The position numbers and the translations under genes are program-made. Under the pieces are notes generated by a model. It was given only the letters and a program-made list of their open reading frames with translations, ran no database searches and was not told where the DNA came from. Positions 7,968-17,901 of a stretch of DNA of 64,000 bases are shown here, one piece after another. Within the stretch, counting starts at the first letter, position 1, and every line of letters starts with the position of its first letter. The stretch spans positions 1-64,000 of the forward strand of contig CALWKX010000019.1 in assembly GCA_944381375.1 (NCBI GenBank), in the 5' to 3' direction. Origin of the DNA: an uncultured Lachnospiraceae bacterium. Its GTDB lineage: Bacteria; Bacillota; Clostridia; Eubacteriales; Anaerofustaceae.

Positions 7968-8598
7968 AATTTGCTACCAAAAAACAGGCAACTTAAAATA
8001 TATATCGCACCTTGATATGCAGCGCATGTTTCAAAGAGCGCTCAGACGTGCCGGAATTGAAATAGAATATTCAAAAGGATTCAACCCTCACCCTAAATTG
8101 ACATATTCGCCTCCCCTGCCTTTATTCGCAGAATCTTTAGAAGAATATATTGATTTGTCATCAAATAATGATATCAATACAGACAAATTAAAAAAAAGCC
8201 TGCCGGAAGGAATAGCTATAAACAGTATTGAAGAAATCAGCGAGTCATCTGTTCCATTAAGCAGTTTAATATCATTTGCTGAATACAATATAAGTATCTG
8301 CGCTGAAAAGCCTTTCGAACTTTCAAATAAATTAAAAAATATATATGAAAACGCGAAAGAATTAAAAATCACAAAGTTCAACAAAAAAAAGATAAAAACA
8401 GAAAAAAATATTTTGCCTCTAATACGAAATGCCTATTTCAGCGCGGACGAAAAAAATGTTTTTATACGCTGCATACTCAGCGCAAAAAACGAAACGCTTC
8501 TGAATCCTTTTTTATTCGCTCAATCACTTTTTCAAAAAGCCGAATTAAATTTTCAGACTTACGATGTCAATGTATTAAAAATTAAAACTCATCCGTAA
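7957..8598 (+). CDS. TIGR03936 (DUF2344) radical-SAM-associated protein
   Basis: 213 residues if it starts at TTG 7957, which sits 7 nt after GGAGG; an ATG 15 nt upstream lies inside that ribosome binding site. The start region KYRICYQKTGNLKYISHLDM and FNPHPKLTYSPPLP are typical of the family, which always accompanies TIGR03960 radical SAM proteins. The 11-nt overlap with the upstream gene suggests translational coupling and a joint function, presumably in RNA or ribosome modification (inference). No catalytic residues can be named. Confidence 0.88.
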   Translation: MKYRICYQKTGNLKYISHLDMQRMFQRALRRAGIEIEYSKGFNPHPKLTYSPPLPLFAESLEEYIDLSSNNDINTDKLKKSLPEGIAINSIEEISESSVPLSSLISFAEYNISICAEKPFELSNKLKNIYENAKELKITKFNKKKIKTEKNILPLIRNAYFSADEKNVFIRCILSAKNETLLNPFLFAQSLFQKAELNFQTYDVNVLKIKTHP

Positions 8599-8653
8599 TT
8601 CTGCACAAAACTTAACAAACACGACAAAAAACAGCGCATTCAAGCAGCTAATA

Positions 8654-8662
8654 TGATATAAT
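8654..8662 (+). promoter_or_regulatory. extended -10 promoter of efp
   Basis: TGATATAAT, 31 nt before the efp start codon; an AAGGAGAA ribosome binding site follows. No clear -35 hexamer. Confidence 0.6.
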
Positions 8663-8693
8663 AAGCCAAGTAAACAAGGAGAACAACAATATT

Positions 8694-9257
8694 ATGATAT
8701 CAGCGGGAGATTTTAAAAAAGGAATTACTTTCGAAATGGACGGCGAAGTATATCTCGTAGTCGATTTTCAGCATGTAAAACCAGGTAAAGGAAGCGCTTT
8801 TGTAAGAGCTAAAATAAAAAACATAAAAACAGGCGCAACTGTTGAAAGAACATTCAATCCGACCGAAAAATTCGAAAAAGCTCACATAGAAACAAAAGAA
8901 ATGGAATATCTCTACAACGACGGAGAACTTTACTACTTTATGGATCCGGAATCATATGAGCAAATTCCTTTGGGCAAGGATAAAGTGGAAGACGCTATAA
9001 AGTACATCAAAGAAAATATGACGGCCACCATAAAATTCCACAAAGGAGAAGCTTTTAACGTAGCCGCTCCCAACTTCGTAGAACTGCTGATTACTGAATG
9101 TGAACCCGGCGTAAAAGGCGACACGGCGACGGGAGCAAGCAAACCGGCAACTCTCGAAACAGGCGCAACTGTTACGGTTCCTTTATTCGTAGAGCTGGGA
9201 GACACCATAAGAATCGACACCCGCACAGGTGAATATATGGAAAGAGTTACAAATTAA
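8694..9257 (+). CDS. efp: elongation factor P
   Basis: 187-residue EF-P, which relieves ribosome stalling at polyproline stretches. The three OB-type domains are complete. Domain I carries the loop [13 protein letters not shown], where Lys at the tip (VKPGKGSA) is the position modified in many bacteria. The C-terminal signature [20 protein letters not shown] is present. Length is normal. It has its own promoter and a hairpin after its stop, so it may be monocistronic, with luxS following 58 nt later. Confidence 0.98.
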   Translation: MISAGDFKKGITFEMDGEVYLVVDFQHVKPGKGSAFVRAKIKNIKTGATVERTFNPTEKFEKAHIETKEMEYLYNDGELYYFMDPESYEQIPLGKDKVEDAIKYIKENMTATIKFHKGEAFNVAAPNFVELLITECEPGVKGDTATGASKPATLETGATVTVPLFVELGDTIRIDTRTGEYMERVTN

Positions 9258-9275
9258 ATTATAAAAATACATGCT

Positions 9276-9299
9276 TACCCGCATCTTCAGGTGCGGGTA
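9276..9299 (+). terminator. hairpin between efp and luxS
   Basis: Perfect 8-bp stem TACCCGCA / TGCGGGTA with an 8-nt loop. The following bases are only weakly T-rich (AGTTTAT), so it may act as a partial terminator or an RNA stabiliser; luxS lacks a clear promoter of its own. Confidence 0.5.
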
Positions 9300-9315
9300 G
9301 TTTATAAGGATAGAA

Positions 9316-9789
9316 ATGAAAAAAATAAGCAGCTTTCAAATCGATCATACTCGCCTTTTGGAAGGATTATACGTATCGCGCACAGACGTTTTTGGAAAAG
9401 AAACATTTACAACTTTCGATTTGCGTTTTGTTCGTCCTAATTCAGATGATATATTGTCCACTAAAGCAGTTCATGCAATAGAGCATCTGGCAGCTTCATA
9501 TTTCAGAAATCATGAAACATTATCTGATAAAACAGTTTATTTTGGGCCTATGGGATGCCGGACTGGATTTTATCTTATAGTTCATGGCAAATTAAGCTCT
9601 CTGGATATTTTATCTTATGTCGAAGACATGCTGAAATTCATAATCGATTTTGAAGGAGTAATCCCAGGACAATCCGAAAAAGAATGCGGAAATTATAAAG
9701 ATATGTCTCTACGGGAAGCAAAAACCGCTTCGAAAAAATATCTGGCGCTGCTCATGGAAAACAATGATAAAAGATTTGAATATGCATAA
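9316..9789 (+). CDS. luxS: S-ribosylhomocysteine lyase
   Basis: 157-residue LuxS, which splits S-ribosylhomocysteine into homocysteine and DPD, the precursor of autoinducer-2. The metal-binding HAIEHLAA (HxxEH) and the third ligand and catalytic region (PMGCRTGFYL, ECGNYKDM) are intact. It closes the activated-methyl cycle and returns homocysteine, complementing the DUF39 homocysteine pathway near the left end. No Pfs nucleosidase or Lsr uptake genes are in the window. rqcH starts 11 nt after its stop, so it is probably cotranscribed. Confidence 0.97.
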   Translation: MKKISSFQIDHTRLLEGLYVSRTDVFGKETFTTFDLRFVRPNSDDILSTKAVHAIEHLAASYFRNHETLSDKTVYFGPMGCRTGFYLIVHGKLSSLDILSYVEDMLKFIIDFEGVIPGQSEKECGNYKDMSLREAKTASKKYLALLMENNDKRFEYA

Positions 9790-9800
9790 AGAGGTTAATC

Positions 9801-11573
9801 ATGCCTTATGACGGCCTTACCACCATAAAAATAATTCAAGAGATGAATCATATATTACGCGGCAGTAAGGCGTATAAAATATATCAGCCGCTAAAAGACG
9901 AAATAATTATTTATTTTTCAAATAAAGATAAAACTGCTGTACGTTTGAGCGCAAACGCTTCTTTTGCGCGCGTAAATATAACTGGTGAAAAATATTCCAA
10001 TTCTCAGTATCCTCCGCCCTTTTGCATGTTATTGAGAAAATATTTAACAGGCGCCGTATTAAAAGATATAAGACAAATAAACAATGACAGAATAATAGCT
10101 TTTGACTTTGAAGGGCTTACAGGCGCCGGTATACTCACAAAAACAACGCTAATCGCGGAAATTATGGGTAAGCATTCCAATATTATTTTAACAGATGCTT
10201 CCGGCGTAATATTGGATGCGATAAAACATGTCTCGTTTTTGAAAAGTTCCGTAAGACAGGTACTTGCACAAAAACCTTATCAACTTCCGCCAAACGACAA
10301 ACTTTCTGTTACAGACTTTTTTATACAAGAAGCTTTAGAAAAATTTCGCATTTTGCAAAATAAATCTATAAAAAATGCTCTGGTATCAGTATTCAGCGGC
10401 GTATCAAATCAACTTGCAATGAGCTTTATCGAATTAAAAAAATACTACAATGAATATGAAACTGTAGACAAATTAAGCAATGATGAACTTATAAATCTGA
10501 TAAAAGATTTTAAAAATTATGCTGAGAATATGCTTAACGAACAAAGCTCCTTTGTATATTACAATGATGATTTATCTGTAAAGGATTTTTCTTCGGGATA
10601 TTATTTTTGTTATAAAAATCTGCCAAATAAAGAATTCAACAGCATTAATGAAGCATCTGACTTTTATTATTCGCAACGCTGCCGGCATGCTTTCATTTCT
10701 TTTAATTATGAAAAAATCATTAAAGAGCTTGAACGAAAACTTTTAAGAGAAGAAAACAAGCTAAAAAATCGTATCCAGGAACGCTCTCAGGCTGAAGAAG
10801 CCGATATATTTAACGCATACGGCAATCTCATTTTATCTAATATTTCAAATATTAAAAAAGGAGACCGCTCAGCAAGCGTTGTTGATTATTATAATAACAA
10901 TACTGTAACCACTATACCGTTGAGAGAGGACCTTTCCGCTGCGCAAAATGCTCAATTCTATTTCAAAAAATATGCAAAAGCCAAAAACGCACTGAAACTT
11001 TTGGACGGATTAATTGAAGAATCAAAAGAACTCATATATTATATATCGTCTCAGCTTTATTATCTTACAAGCGCTTCAAACGCATCAGAAGCACAGGAGA
11101 TTATAAATGAACTTAAGAAGAAAAATATAATAGCTGATAAACAAAAAAAACATGCCACTCCTGCATTTGAACCTTTAACACCGCTTAAATACACAACAAA
11201 GGACGGCTATATTATTTACGCAGGAAAAAACGACAAACAGAATAATAATCTTACATTCAAATTAGCCGAAAAAGACGATATATGGCTCCATGCAAAAGAT
11301 GTTGCCGGCAGTCACGTTATACTTAAGACAATTAACGGCAAATATACAGATACGGCGCTTTACTCAGCGGCGCTTTATGCTGCTTATCATTCGAGATCCA
11401 AAGATTCAGAAAAAGTGGCCGTGGATTACACATATGCCTCAAATGTAAAAAAAATACCCAAAAGCGCTTATGGGAAAGTTATCTATACTGATCAAAAGAC
11501 GCTTTACGTTACACCTTCGGCCGCTAACTTAAAAAATCTAACTGAAAACAACGATAACGAGAAAGATAATTAA
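9801..11573 (+). CDS. rqcH: Rqc2/RqcH ribosome quality-control protein (NFACT)
   Basis: 590-residue NFACT-family protein, formerly annotated as fibronectin-binding protein A. It binds 50S subunits with stalled peptidyl-tRNA and adds C-terminal alanine tails. NFACT-N covers residues 1-210 and includes the Asp-Arg pair in NNDRIIAFDFEG that corresponds to the tRNA-recognition residues of B. subtilis RqcH. A coiled-coil segment lies near 300-430, and the NFACT-R domain near 455-560 (DDIWLHAKDVAGSHVIL). With smpB-ssrA in the same window, two ribosome-rescue systems are present. GAGG precedes the start; the next gene begins 1 nt after the stop. Confidence 0.95.
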   Translation: MPYDGLTTIKIIQEMNHILRGSKAYKIYQPLKDEIIIYFSNKDKTAVRLSANASFARVNITGEKYSNSQYPPPFCMLLRKYLTGAVLKDIRQINNDRIIAFDFEGLTGAGILTKTTLIAEIMGKHSNIILTDASGVILDAIKHVSFLKSSVRQVLAQKPYQLPPNDKLSVTDFFIQEALEKFRILQNKSIKNALVSVFSGVSNQLAMSFIELKKYYNEYETVDKLSNDELINLIKDFKNYAENMLNEQSSFVYYNDDLSVKDFSSGYYFCYKNLPNKEFNSINEASDFYYSQRCRHAFISFNYEKIIKELERKLLREENKLKNRIQERSQAEEADIFNAYGNLILSNISNIKKGDRSASVVDYYNNNTVTTIPLREDLSAAQNAQFYFKKYAKAKNALKLLDGLIEESKELIYYISSQLYYLTSASNASEAQEIINELKKKNIIADKQKKHATPAFEPLTPLKYTTKDGYIIYAGKNDKQNNNLTFKLAEKDDIWLHAKDVAGSHVILKTINGKYTDTALYSAALYAAYHSRSKDSEKVAVDYTYASNVKKIPKSAYGKVIYTDQKTLYVTPSAANLKNLTENNDNEKDN

Positions 11574-11574
11574 T

Positions 11575-12864
11575 ATGGGATATATACTTACCGATGTAAA
11601 AAAGAATTCTCTTTTTTACAGATACGGACTTAAAAAAGGCGATGAAATATGCGCAATAAATGATATATCAGATTTTGACATAATAGATTATATGCTTGCC
11701 ACAGGAGATACCGCCTATAAAATTGATGTTATTCGTCAAGGCATAGCGGAAACTATATTCATAGAAAATGCAGAATTTGATTTGCCGGGAGCATGCTTCG
11801 AAAATGTTACAATAGATTCAGTCAGGCGTTGTAAAAATAAATGCATTTTCTGTTTCATGGATCAAATGCCAAATGGTATGAGAGATACATTGTATTTTAA
11901 AGATGATGATTACAGGCTTTCATTTCTTGAAGGAAATTATATAACGCTTACAAACGTTGCCGATGATGAACTGAAAAGAATAGCGCGCCTTAAGCTTTCA
12001 CCTTTAAACATAAGCGTACATACAACCAACGCCTCACTCAGAGAGCGTATGATGAATAATAATAGTGCCGGCAAAATATTAGAACAGATAAAATATTTGG
12101 CTCAAAATGATATAACAATGAATATTCAGCTTGTATTATGCCCGGGAATCAACGATGGCAATGAACTCAAAAAAAGTCTTTCCGATCTTAAAAGCATTGG
12201 ACCGGCTATAAATTCACTTTCATGTGTTCCCGTCGGCATTACACGTTATAGAAAAAATCTGCCTTATTTAAAACGCTTTGATAAAGAAAGCTCAATAAAA
12301 GTAATAGAAACTATAAGCGAATTTTCAGACGCCTATGGCACTTTTTGCGCTTCGGACGAATTTTTTCTGCTTGCCGATATGCCAATACCCCAAAGCGAAT
12401 ATTACGGTGCATACGATCAGTACGAAAACGGAGTTGGAATGTTGCGAAGCTTTATGGATGATACAAAGCAGCTTTTAAATTCGGGTATGTATACAAATCT
12501 TAAAGCACGGGCAACCATAGTTTCAGGGATGCTTGCGCAAAAGTATTTACAAGAAGAAGTAAGCAGAATAAATAAATTTACAATGTGTAAACTGGATCTT
12601 ATTTGTGTGAAGAACACCTTTTTCGGTGATACAATAACCACAGCAGGACTTATCACAGGAAGCGATCTGACAAACGATGTAAGGCTCAAAAATAAAACTC
12701 TTATACTGCCTTCATGCATGATAAAAGAAGATGAAAATATTTTTTTAGACGATATGAGTATTACACAGCTTGAAGAAAAATTACAATCAAAAATATATGT
12801 TGCTGAACCGACGGCGGAAGGTCTTATTGAAACGCTGAGCGGTATGGAGAAATATCATGACTAA
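11575..12864 (+). CDS. DUF512 radical SAM protein with PDZ domain
   Basis: 429 residues. An N-terminal PDZ-like domain (YRYGLKKGDEICAINDISDF) is followed by the radical SAM motif CKNKCIFCFMDQMPNGMR, whose CxxxCxxC is intact. The DUF512 C-terminus contains the DEFFLLADMPIP segment. This family lies directly before der in many Clostridia, as here, where der begins 8 nt inside its end. The conserved pairing suggests a role in ribosome or RNA biology, but no substrate is known. Confidence 0.9.
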   Translation: MGYILTDVKKNSLFYRYGLKKGDEICAINDISDFDIIDYMLATGDTAYKIDVIRQGIAETIFIENAEFDLPGACFENVTIDSVRRCKNKCIFCFMDQMPNGMRDTLYFKDDDYRLSFLEGNYITLTNVADDELKRIARLKLSPLNISVHTTNASLRERMMNNNSAGKILEQIKYLAQNDITMNIQLVLCPGINDGNELKKSLSDLKSIGPAINSLSCVPVGITRYRKNLPYLKRFDKESSIKVIETISEFSDAYGTFCASDEFFLLADMPIPQSEYYGAYDQYENGVGMLRSFMDDTKQLLNSGMYTNLKARATIVSGMLAQKYLQEEVSRINKFTMCKLDLICVKNTFFGDTITTAGLITGSDLTNDVRLKNKTLILPSCMIKEDENIFLDDMSITQLEEKLQSKIYVAEPTAEGLIETLSGMEKYHD

Positions 12865-14179
12865 ACCATATGTAGCGCTGGTCGGACGACCTAATACAGG
12901 CAAATCTACACTTTTTAATCGAATAGCCGGAAAAAAAATTTCAATCGTAGAAGATACTCCAGGAGTAACAAGGGATAGAGTTACAGCATCTGCCCAATGG
13001 AATTCAAAATCATTTTATATAATTGACACGGGAGGCATCGAACCTGAAAACAAAGACACAATCCCTCAGCAAATGAGAAGACAGGCTCAATTTGCTATGG
13101 ATATGGCAGACGTAATAATATTTGTATGCGATGGTAAAGAAGGGCCTACGGCATCAGATAAAGAAATAGCCGCAATGATCAGAAAAAGCGGCGTAAAATG
13201 TATTTTGGCGGTCAATAAAATCGATAATTGGGAGAATGCTTATTTGGCGTACAGTTTTTATGATTTAGGCCTGGCTGATCCCATACCCATCAGCGCGGAA
13301 CATTCAATAGGAGTCGCTGATATGCTTGATGAAGCAGTATCTCTTTTCGATGAAAAACAAGACGAAAACTCAGACGATGAAGCTTGTAAAATAGCCGTTG
13401 TCGGAAAACCCAATGCAGGCAAATCAACGCTGATAAACACGCTTCTGGGTGAAAACAGATTAATCGTAAGCGAGATCGCCGGCACCACCAGAGATGCTGT
13501 GGACACTAAATTTACTTTTGAGAATGAAAATTACCTTATCATTGATACAGCAGGCATTAAAAAGAAAAACAAGGCTTACTCCTCCATTGATTATTATGCG
13601 TCCGTAAGAGCCTTGCGCGCAATAGAACGATCAGATATTTGCCTTTTAATGATAGACGCAAAAGAAGGAGTTACTGACCAGGATGCAAAAATAGCCGGAA
13701 TGATCAAAGACGCAATGAAAGCAGTTATTATCATAATAAACAAATGGGATCTTATTGATAAAGAGACCAACACAATGCATGATATGGAAAAGGAAATAAA
13801 GAAACGGCTTTATTTCATAGATTACGCACCTGTTTTATTCATGTCAGCTCTTAATGCCTCAAGAACACACAAGCTGATGCCCGAAGTCCGCAAGGCAATG
13901 TCTGAGTATACAAAGCGTATTTCTACAGGGCTTTTAAACGATGCAGTGGGAGACGCTGTACTCATGCATTCACCGCCTTCAAAGAAAGGGAAACAATTGA
14001 AAATCTATTATGTTTCTCAGCCGGCCGTTGCGCCGCCAACTTTTGTATTTTCTGTTAATGATAAACAGCTAATAACGAATGCTTATACTAAGTATCTCGA
14101 AGGGCGTATGCGGGAAGCGTTCGGATTTAAGGCAAGTCCTTTAAATTTAATATACAAGAACCGAAGCGAGAAAAATTAA
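12857..14179 (+). CDS. der: ribosome biogenesis GTPase Der (EngA)
   Basis: 440-residue double-Era GTPase needed for 50S subunit maturation. Both G domains are complete: G1 GRPNTGKST and GKPNAGKST, G3 DTGG and DTAG, G4 NKID and NKWD. The C-terminal KH-like domain (LKIYYVSQPAVAPPTFVFSV) is present. Translation is probably coupled to the DUF512 gene through the 8-nt overlap. In related Clostridia plsY, gpsA and spoIVA usually follow der; here a pseudogene follows. Confidence 0.97.
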   Translation: MTKPYVALVGRPNTGKSTLFNRIAGKKISIVEDTPGVTRDRVTASAQWNSKSFYIIDTGGIEPENKDTIPQQMRRQAQFAMDMADVIIFVCDGKEGPTASDKEIAAMIRKSGVKCILAVNKIDNWENAYLAYSFYDLGLADPIPISAEHSIGVADMLDEAVSLFDEKQDENSDDEACKIAVVGKPNAGKSTLINTLLGENRLIVSEIAGTTRDAVDTKFTFENENYLIIDTAGIKKKNKAYSSIDYYASVRALRAIERSDICLLMIDAKEGVTDQDAKIAGMIKDAMKAVIIIINKWDLIDKETNTMHDMEKEIKKRLYFIDYAPVLFMSALNASRTHKLMPEVRKAMSEYTKRISTGLLNDAVGDAVLMHSPPSKKGKQLKIYYVSQPAVAPPTFVFSVNDKQLITNAYTKYLEGRMREAFGFKASPLNLIYKNRSEKN

Positions 14180-14187
14180 ATCATAAA

Positions 14188-14960
14188 ATGCATTTTACTA
14201 ACGCTAAAACAATATTGTCATCAAATAATGTAATGAATGTGTATCGCAGCTCTTGAAAGAAACTCTTAAGCGAAAAAGAAAAAAATGTATGATTATAACA
14301 GGCGCCATGTGTGACCCCTATATGCCTGTAGAAAAAAATTTATGTTTAACAAAAGAATGTCTGCAAATAATAAATAATTATAATTTTGGGATTAGCGTAT
14401 TAACTAAATCTGACTTGATAATACGCGATCTTGAACTTTTGACTGAAATAAACAATAAGGCAAAATGTGTAGCCCAAATGACGATAACAATGCACAATGA
14501 CAATTTATGTAAAATAATAGAGCCTAATGCTCCGCTAACAAGCATACGCTATAAGACATTAAAAAAAATAGGTGAATACAACATTCCTACAATTGCATGG
14601 ATAAGCCCCATATTGCCTTATATCAACGATACACAGGAAAACATTAAGGGCTTATTAGATTATTGCGCTGACGCAAAAGTACATGGAATTGTCTGCTATA
14701 ATATAGGACTTACACTCAGAGCAGGAAATAGAGAATACTTCTATTCTAAACTGGATGAATATTTCCCAGGATTGAAAGAAAAATATATTCGCGAATTCGG
14801 TGAATCTTATGAAGTAATAAGCAGTCACAATTTATCTCTCATGAATATGATTTACGAATTTTGCAACAAATATAATATCGAATACAATATAAAAAAACTA
14901 TTCAACTTTATGAGTTCATATCAAAACAATATAGACGCCAAACAACTCAGACTATTCTGA
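14188..14960 (+). pseudogene. radical SAM protein (SPL-related) with internal deletion
   Basis: The first frame from ATG 14188 encodes AKTILSSNNVMNVYRSS and then stops at TGA 14254. The rest of the family's sequence resumes in another frame at about 14250, with LKETLKRKRKKCMI, and runs to 14960. Intact relatives of this SPL-like family have an RGCxHxCxYC stretch and about 35 further residues between these two parts. That block, which contains the CxxxCxxC cluster site, is missing here, and the junction also shifts the frame. The product therefore cannot be a radical SAM enzyme. The remaining 235-codon frame has few other lesions, so the deletion may be recent. Original substrate unknown. Confidence 0.85.
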
Positions 14961-15155
14961 TTTAAATTTATATCATATATAAATAAATTAATTCATGAAT
15001 CAGTAAAGAGCACATTTACAGCCCACCCAATTTATGAAGAAAAAAATGCGATTATTTGCGTTCTTTTCTATAATTTGTCCCATTCAAAGCAGGCCCCTCA
15101 GGTACTTAACCAAGCATTTAAATCCAATAGCGGGAATAAACATAACTCAAATTGA

Positions 15156-16148
15156 TCAAAATTTGACTTTAAACCGTTCAAGACGACTCAAATATATATC
15201 ATTATGTTTTTTCGCATATCCGAGCAGACATTCCGGATTATTAAGATATATAGTACTCATAATTTCATCAACAGCTGAAGAAGGTATCTTTTTTAAAGGG
15301 ATGCTCACAGTATTTGCATATATATCCTTTATAACAAGGCTTTTTCTTACCGTGAAAAAATATAGTTTTGTCCTTTTAGCATAACACCATAATATGTCGC
15401 TGTACAAATAGATAATACCAAAATCAGGACAAAATATATAACTTGCCCCCAATATTATATTATCTGATCCATATCTCTTGCTTGCTATATCCGTAAATTC
15501 TTCCAAAGCATGACGCGAAGCTCCCGTATTAAAAACAGCCTTTAGACATTTTAAAGAAATTAATTTCCTTTTTATAAAAATATAGAAAGCCAAAATTGAG
15601 ACCAATCCGAAAATAACGCTGACAGCTATAAAAACAGGCGTTATGTAATTCACTTTCTTTATGGAAGAATCTATGTACATCAAACCTACGGAATCAGAAA
15701 AATTACTTCCTCCCCAATACTGTATTCCTAGCTGAATAAGTTCCTGCGGCATAACAGTCAAAACACCGCTGAAAGAAACACTGGCAGGAGCAGAGTCAAC
15801 CAAACCTAACGTATAAGAATAAATTTCACTGAAAGAATTCTCAAAAACACTTCTCGCCATTTTTACAACAAAAAATTGACCTTCGGTTGACATACATAAA
15901 AAATACTCATTGCCGCTTCCGTTTTCAACAGCAAACGAATCGTCTATTTTGACTATATCTATTTTGCAACTACTGCCTTCCGTCATATCGCTTGTATAAT
16001 ACGGCGCATCCGTGCTCTCTGCATATTTGTCATGCGCTATTATTGCAATAGCTGCACTGATAAAACATAATAAAATACATACACAAGCTATAATTAAATA
16101 TAATCTGCTTATTTTCAGCTTTGACTTAAGTTTTTTATAAGCGTCCAT
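15156..16148 (-). CDS. two-helix membrane protein of unknown function
   Basis: 330-residue protein. It has a transmembrane helix near residues 17-38, an exported region of about 125 residues rich in Ser and Asp, a second helix near 168-192, and a cytoplasmic C-terminal domain of about 135 residues. No catalytic motif or named family is recognised. It begins behind GGAG and is divergent from spoIVA. A sensor or envelope role is possible but unsupported. Confidence 0.75.
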   Translation of the reverse strand: MDAYKKLKSKLKISRLYLIIACVCILLCFISAAIAIIAHDKYAESTDAPYYTSDMTEGSSCKIDIVKIDDSFAVENGSGNEYFLCMSTEGQFFVVKMARSVFENSFSEIYSYTLGLVDSAPASVSFSGVLTVMPQELIQLGIQYWGGSNFSDSVGLMYIDSSIKKVNYITPVFIAVSVIFGLVSILAFYIFIKRKLISLKCLKAVFNTGASRHALEEFTDIASKRYGSDNIILGASYIFCPDFGIIYLYSDILWCYAKRTKLYFFTVRKSLVIKDIYANTVSIPLKKIPSSAVDEIMSTIYLNNPECLLGYAKKHNDIYLSRLERFKVKF

Positions 16149-16314
16149 AATAGTTTTTCTCCATTTATTGAAGATACATTATATCAAGAATATCTTATCA
16201 AAGCAAATCCGCTGATAAGTATGAGTATTTTTTTATTATCCAGTATATTTCGTTTTTTAGATGAATAAATATTTATAAGTTAAACAATGCAGTCAAATAT
16301 AAGGAGGCGCTGTT

Positions 16315-17781
16315 ATGTATTCCGGTATTTATGAGGATATATCAAAAAGAACGAACGGGGATATATACACCGGCATAGTCGGTCCCGTAAGAACAGGAAA
16401 GTCAACATTTATAAAAAAATTTATGGAATTGATAGTTATACCGAATATAGAAAACAAATACAAAAAAGAACGTGCTATTGATGAATTACCACAGAGCGGT
16501 TCCGGCAAAAGTATTATGACATGCGAACCGAAATTTGTGCCTAATGAAGCAGTAGAATTAAAGCTAAATGAAAATACGGGCATAAAAGTGCGCTTAATAG
16601 ACTGTGTAGGGTATTTGGTGGAAGGCGCGATAGGTGCAACGGAAGACGGCGTTGCAAGAATGGTGCAAACGCCATGGAGCAATGACGCAATGCCTTTTGA
16701 AAAAGCGGCGGAAACAGGAACGCGGAAAGTTATTGAAGAACACTCTACAATAGGCATAGTCGTAACAACCGATGGAAGCATTACTGATATACCGCGCACA
16801 AGCTATGTCAATGCCGAGGAAAGAGTTATCAATGAATTAAAAGAAATCAATAAACCTTTTGTAATCATTCTTAATACAACTAACCCGTCAGGTGACGAAA
16901 CTTCCCGTTTGATAAACGAAATGGAAGAAAAATATGCAGTACCTGTAATTGCCCTCGATGTAATAAATATGAATATATCAGATATAGAAAACATACTTAC
17001 AAAAGTGCTTTATGAATTTCCCGTATCAGAAATTTCATATAAAATACCTAAATGGGTCGCTAATCTTTCTAAAGATCATTGGATTATGGAACAAGTGGAA
17101 GATTTTATAATGACGTCTTCAAAAGGCGGAATTATTCGCAAAATAATTGACAATATAAAAGACAATGTATGCGAAAGCTTTGAACCCAACATCTCAAATA
17201 TCTCTTTAAGCAACGGCAACATAGAAACAATCATAAATATCGATAATAATGTATTTTACAAAATAATGAGTGAAGAAAACAATATTACGCTGAAAAACGA
17301 ATCCGACCTGTTTACCGTTCTGACTGAATTGATGAGAGAAAAAAAGAAAGTGGACTCATTTAATACAGGTCTAAGCTCTGCATTCATGAGCGGCTACGGT
17401 ATTGTATATCCGGATTTTGATTCATACAGCCTTGAAGCGCCGGAAATCATTAATGATTCCGGCCGTTACGGAATACGTCTTAAAGCAATGGCTGATGCGC
17501 TTCATATAATCAGCGCCAAAATAACCGCTGAAGTTTCACCAATTATCGGCTCTCAGGAAGAATGTGAAAACTTTTTCAACAATGTGCTTTTAAAATACGA
17601 AAACGATCCAGCGAGCCTTTGGGAAACAGAAATTTTCGGACGCAAACTTTCGGATATGATGAAAGACAACATCATAACAAAACTAAACTCTGTGAATGAA
17701 GATACCAAGCAACGATTGATAAAAACCGTAAACAAAATATCGAACGGTAAAAAAGGCGGATTAATTATCCTTTGGCTCTGA
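16315..17781 (+). CDS. spoIVA: stage IV sporulation protein A
   Basis: 488-residue SpoIVA, the ATPase that polymerises on the forespore surface as the base of the spore coat. Walker A is GPVRTGKST near residue 23; the start MYSGIYEDISKRTNGDIYTG and the C-terminal GGLIILWL (an anchoring region contacting SpoVM) are typical, and length matches the usual 492. Its presence shows that the host lineage makes endospores. AGGAGG precedes the start. A mother-cell SigE promoter would be expected, but I cannot identify one with confidence. A terminator follows. Confidence 0.97.
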   Translation: MYSGIYEDISKRTNGDIYTGIVGPVRTGKSTFIKKFMELIVIPNIENKYKKERAIDELPQSGSGKSIMTCEPKFVPNEAVELKLNENTGIKVRLIDCVGYLVEGAIGATEDGVARMVQTPWSNDAMPFEKAAETGTRKVIEEHSTIGIVVTTDGSITDIPRTSYVNAEERVINELKEINKPFVIILNTTNPSGDETSRLINEMEEKYAVPVIALDVINMNISDIENILTKVLYEFPVSEISYKIPKWVANLSKDHWIMEQVEDFIMTSSKGGIIRKIIDNIKDNVCESFEPNISNISLSNGNIETIINIDNNVFYKIMSEENNITLKNESDLFTVLTELMREKKKVDSFNTGLSSAFMSGYGIVYPDFDSYSLEAPEIINDSGRYGIRLKAMADALHIISAKITAEVSPIIGSQEECENFFNNVLLKYENDPASLWETEIFGRKLSDMMKDNIITKLNSVNEDTKQRLIKTVNKISNGKKGGLIILWL

Positions 17782-17799
17782 CTTTAATTATTTTCAAAC

Positions 17800-17842
17800 A
17801 AACGGCACAAAGATAATATTAACATCTTGGCGCCGTTTTTTT
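17800..17842 (+). terminator. terminator of spoIVA
   Basis: AAACGGC (17800-17806) pairs with GCCGTTT (17832-17838), with an inner AAGAT/ATCTT pairing, followed by a T-run to 17842. Confidence 0.75.
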
Positions 17843-17901
17843 ATTGGCAAACCAAATATTAAATATGCATAATTAAAATAAATTTTTGCTGATATGACGA
17901 A

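Noticed and set aside
15034-15384. 116-codon forward frame
   Set aside because: Mostly antisense to the membrane protein gene at 15156-16148, no ribosome binding site and no domain.
16220-16310. SigE promoter for spoIVA
   Set aside because: An AATATTT-like -35 and a CAGTCAAAT string are present, but the -10 match to CATACAnT is poor.
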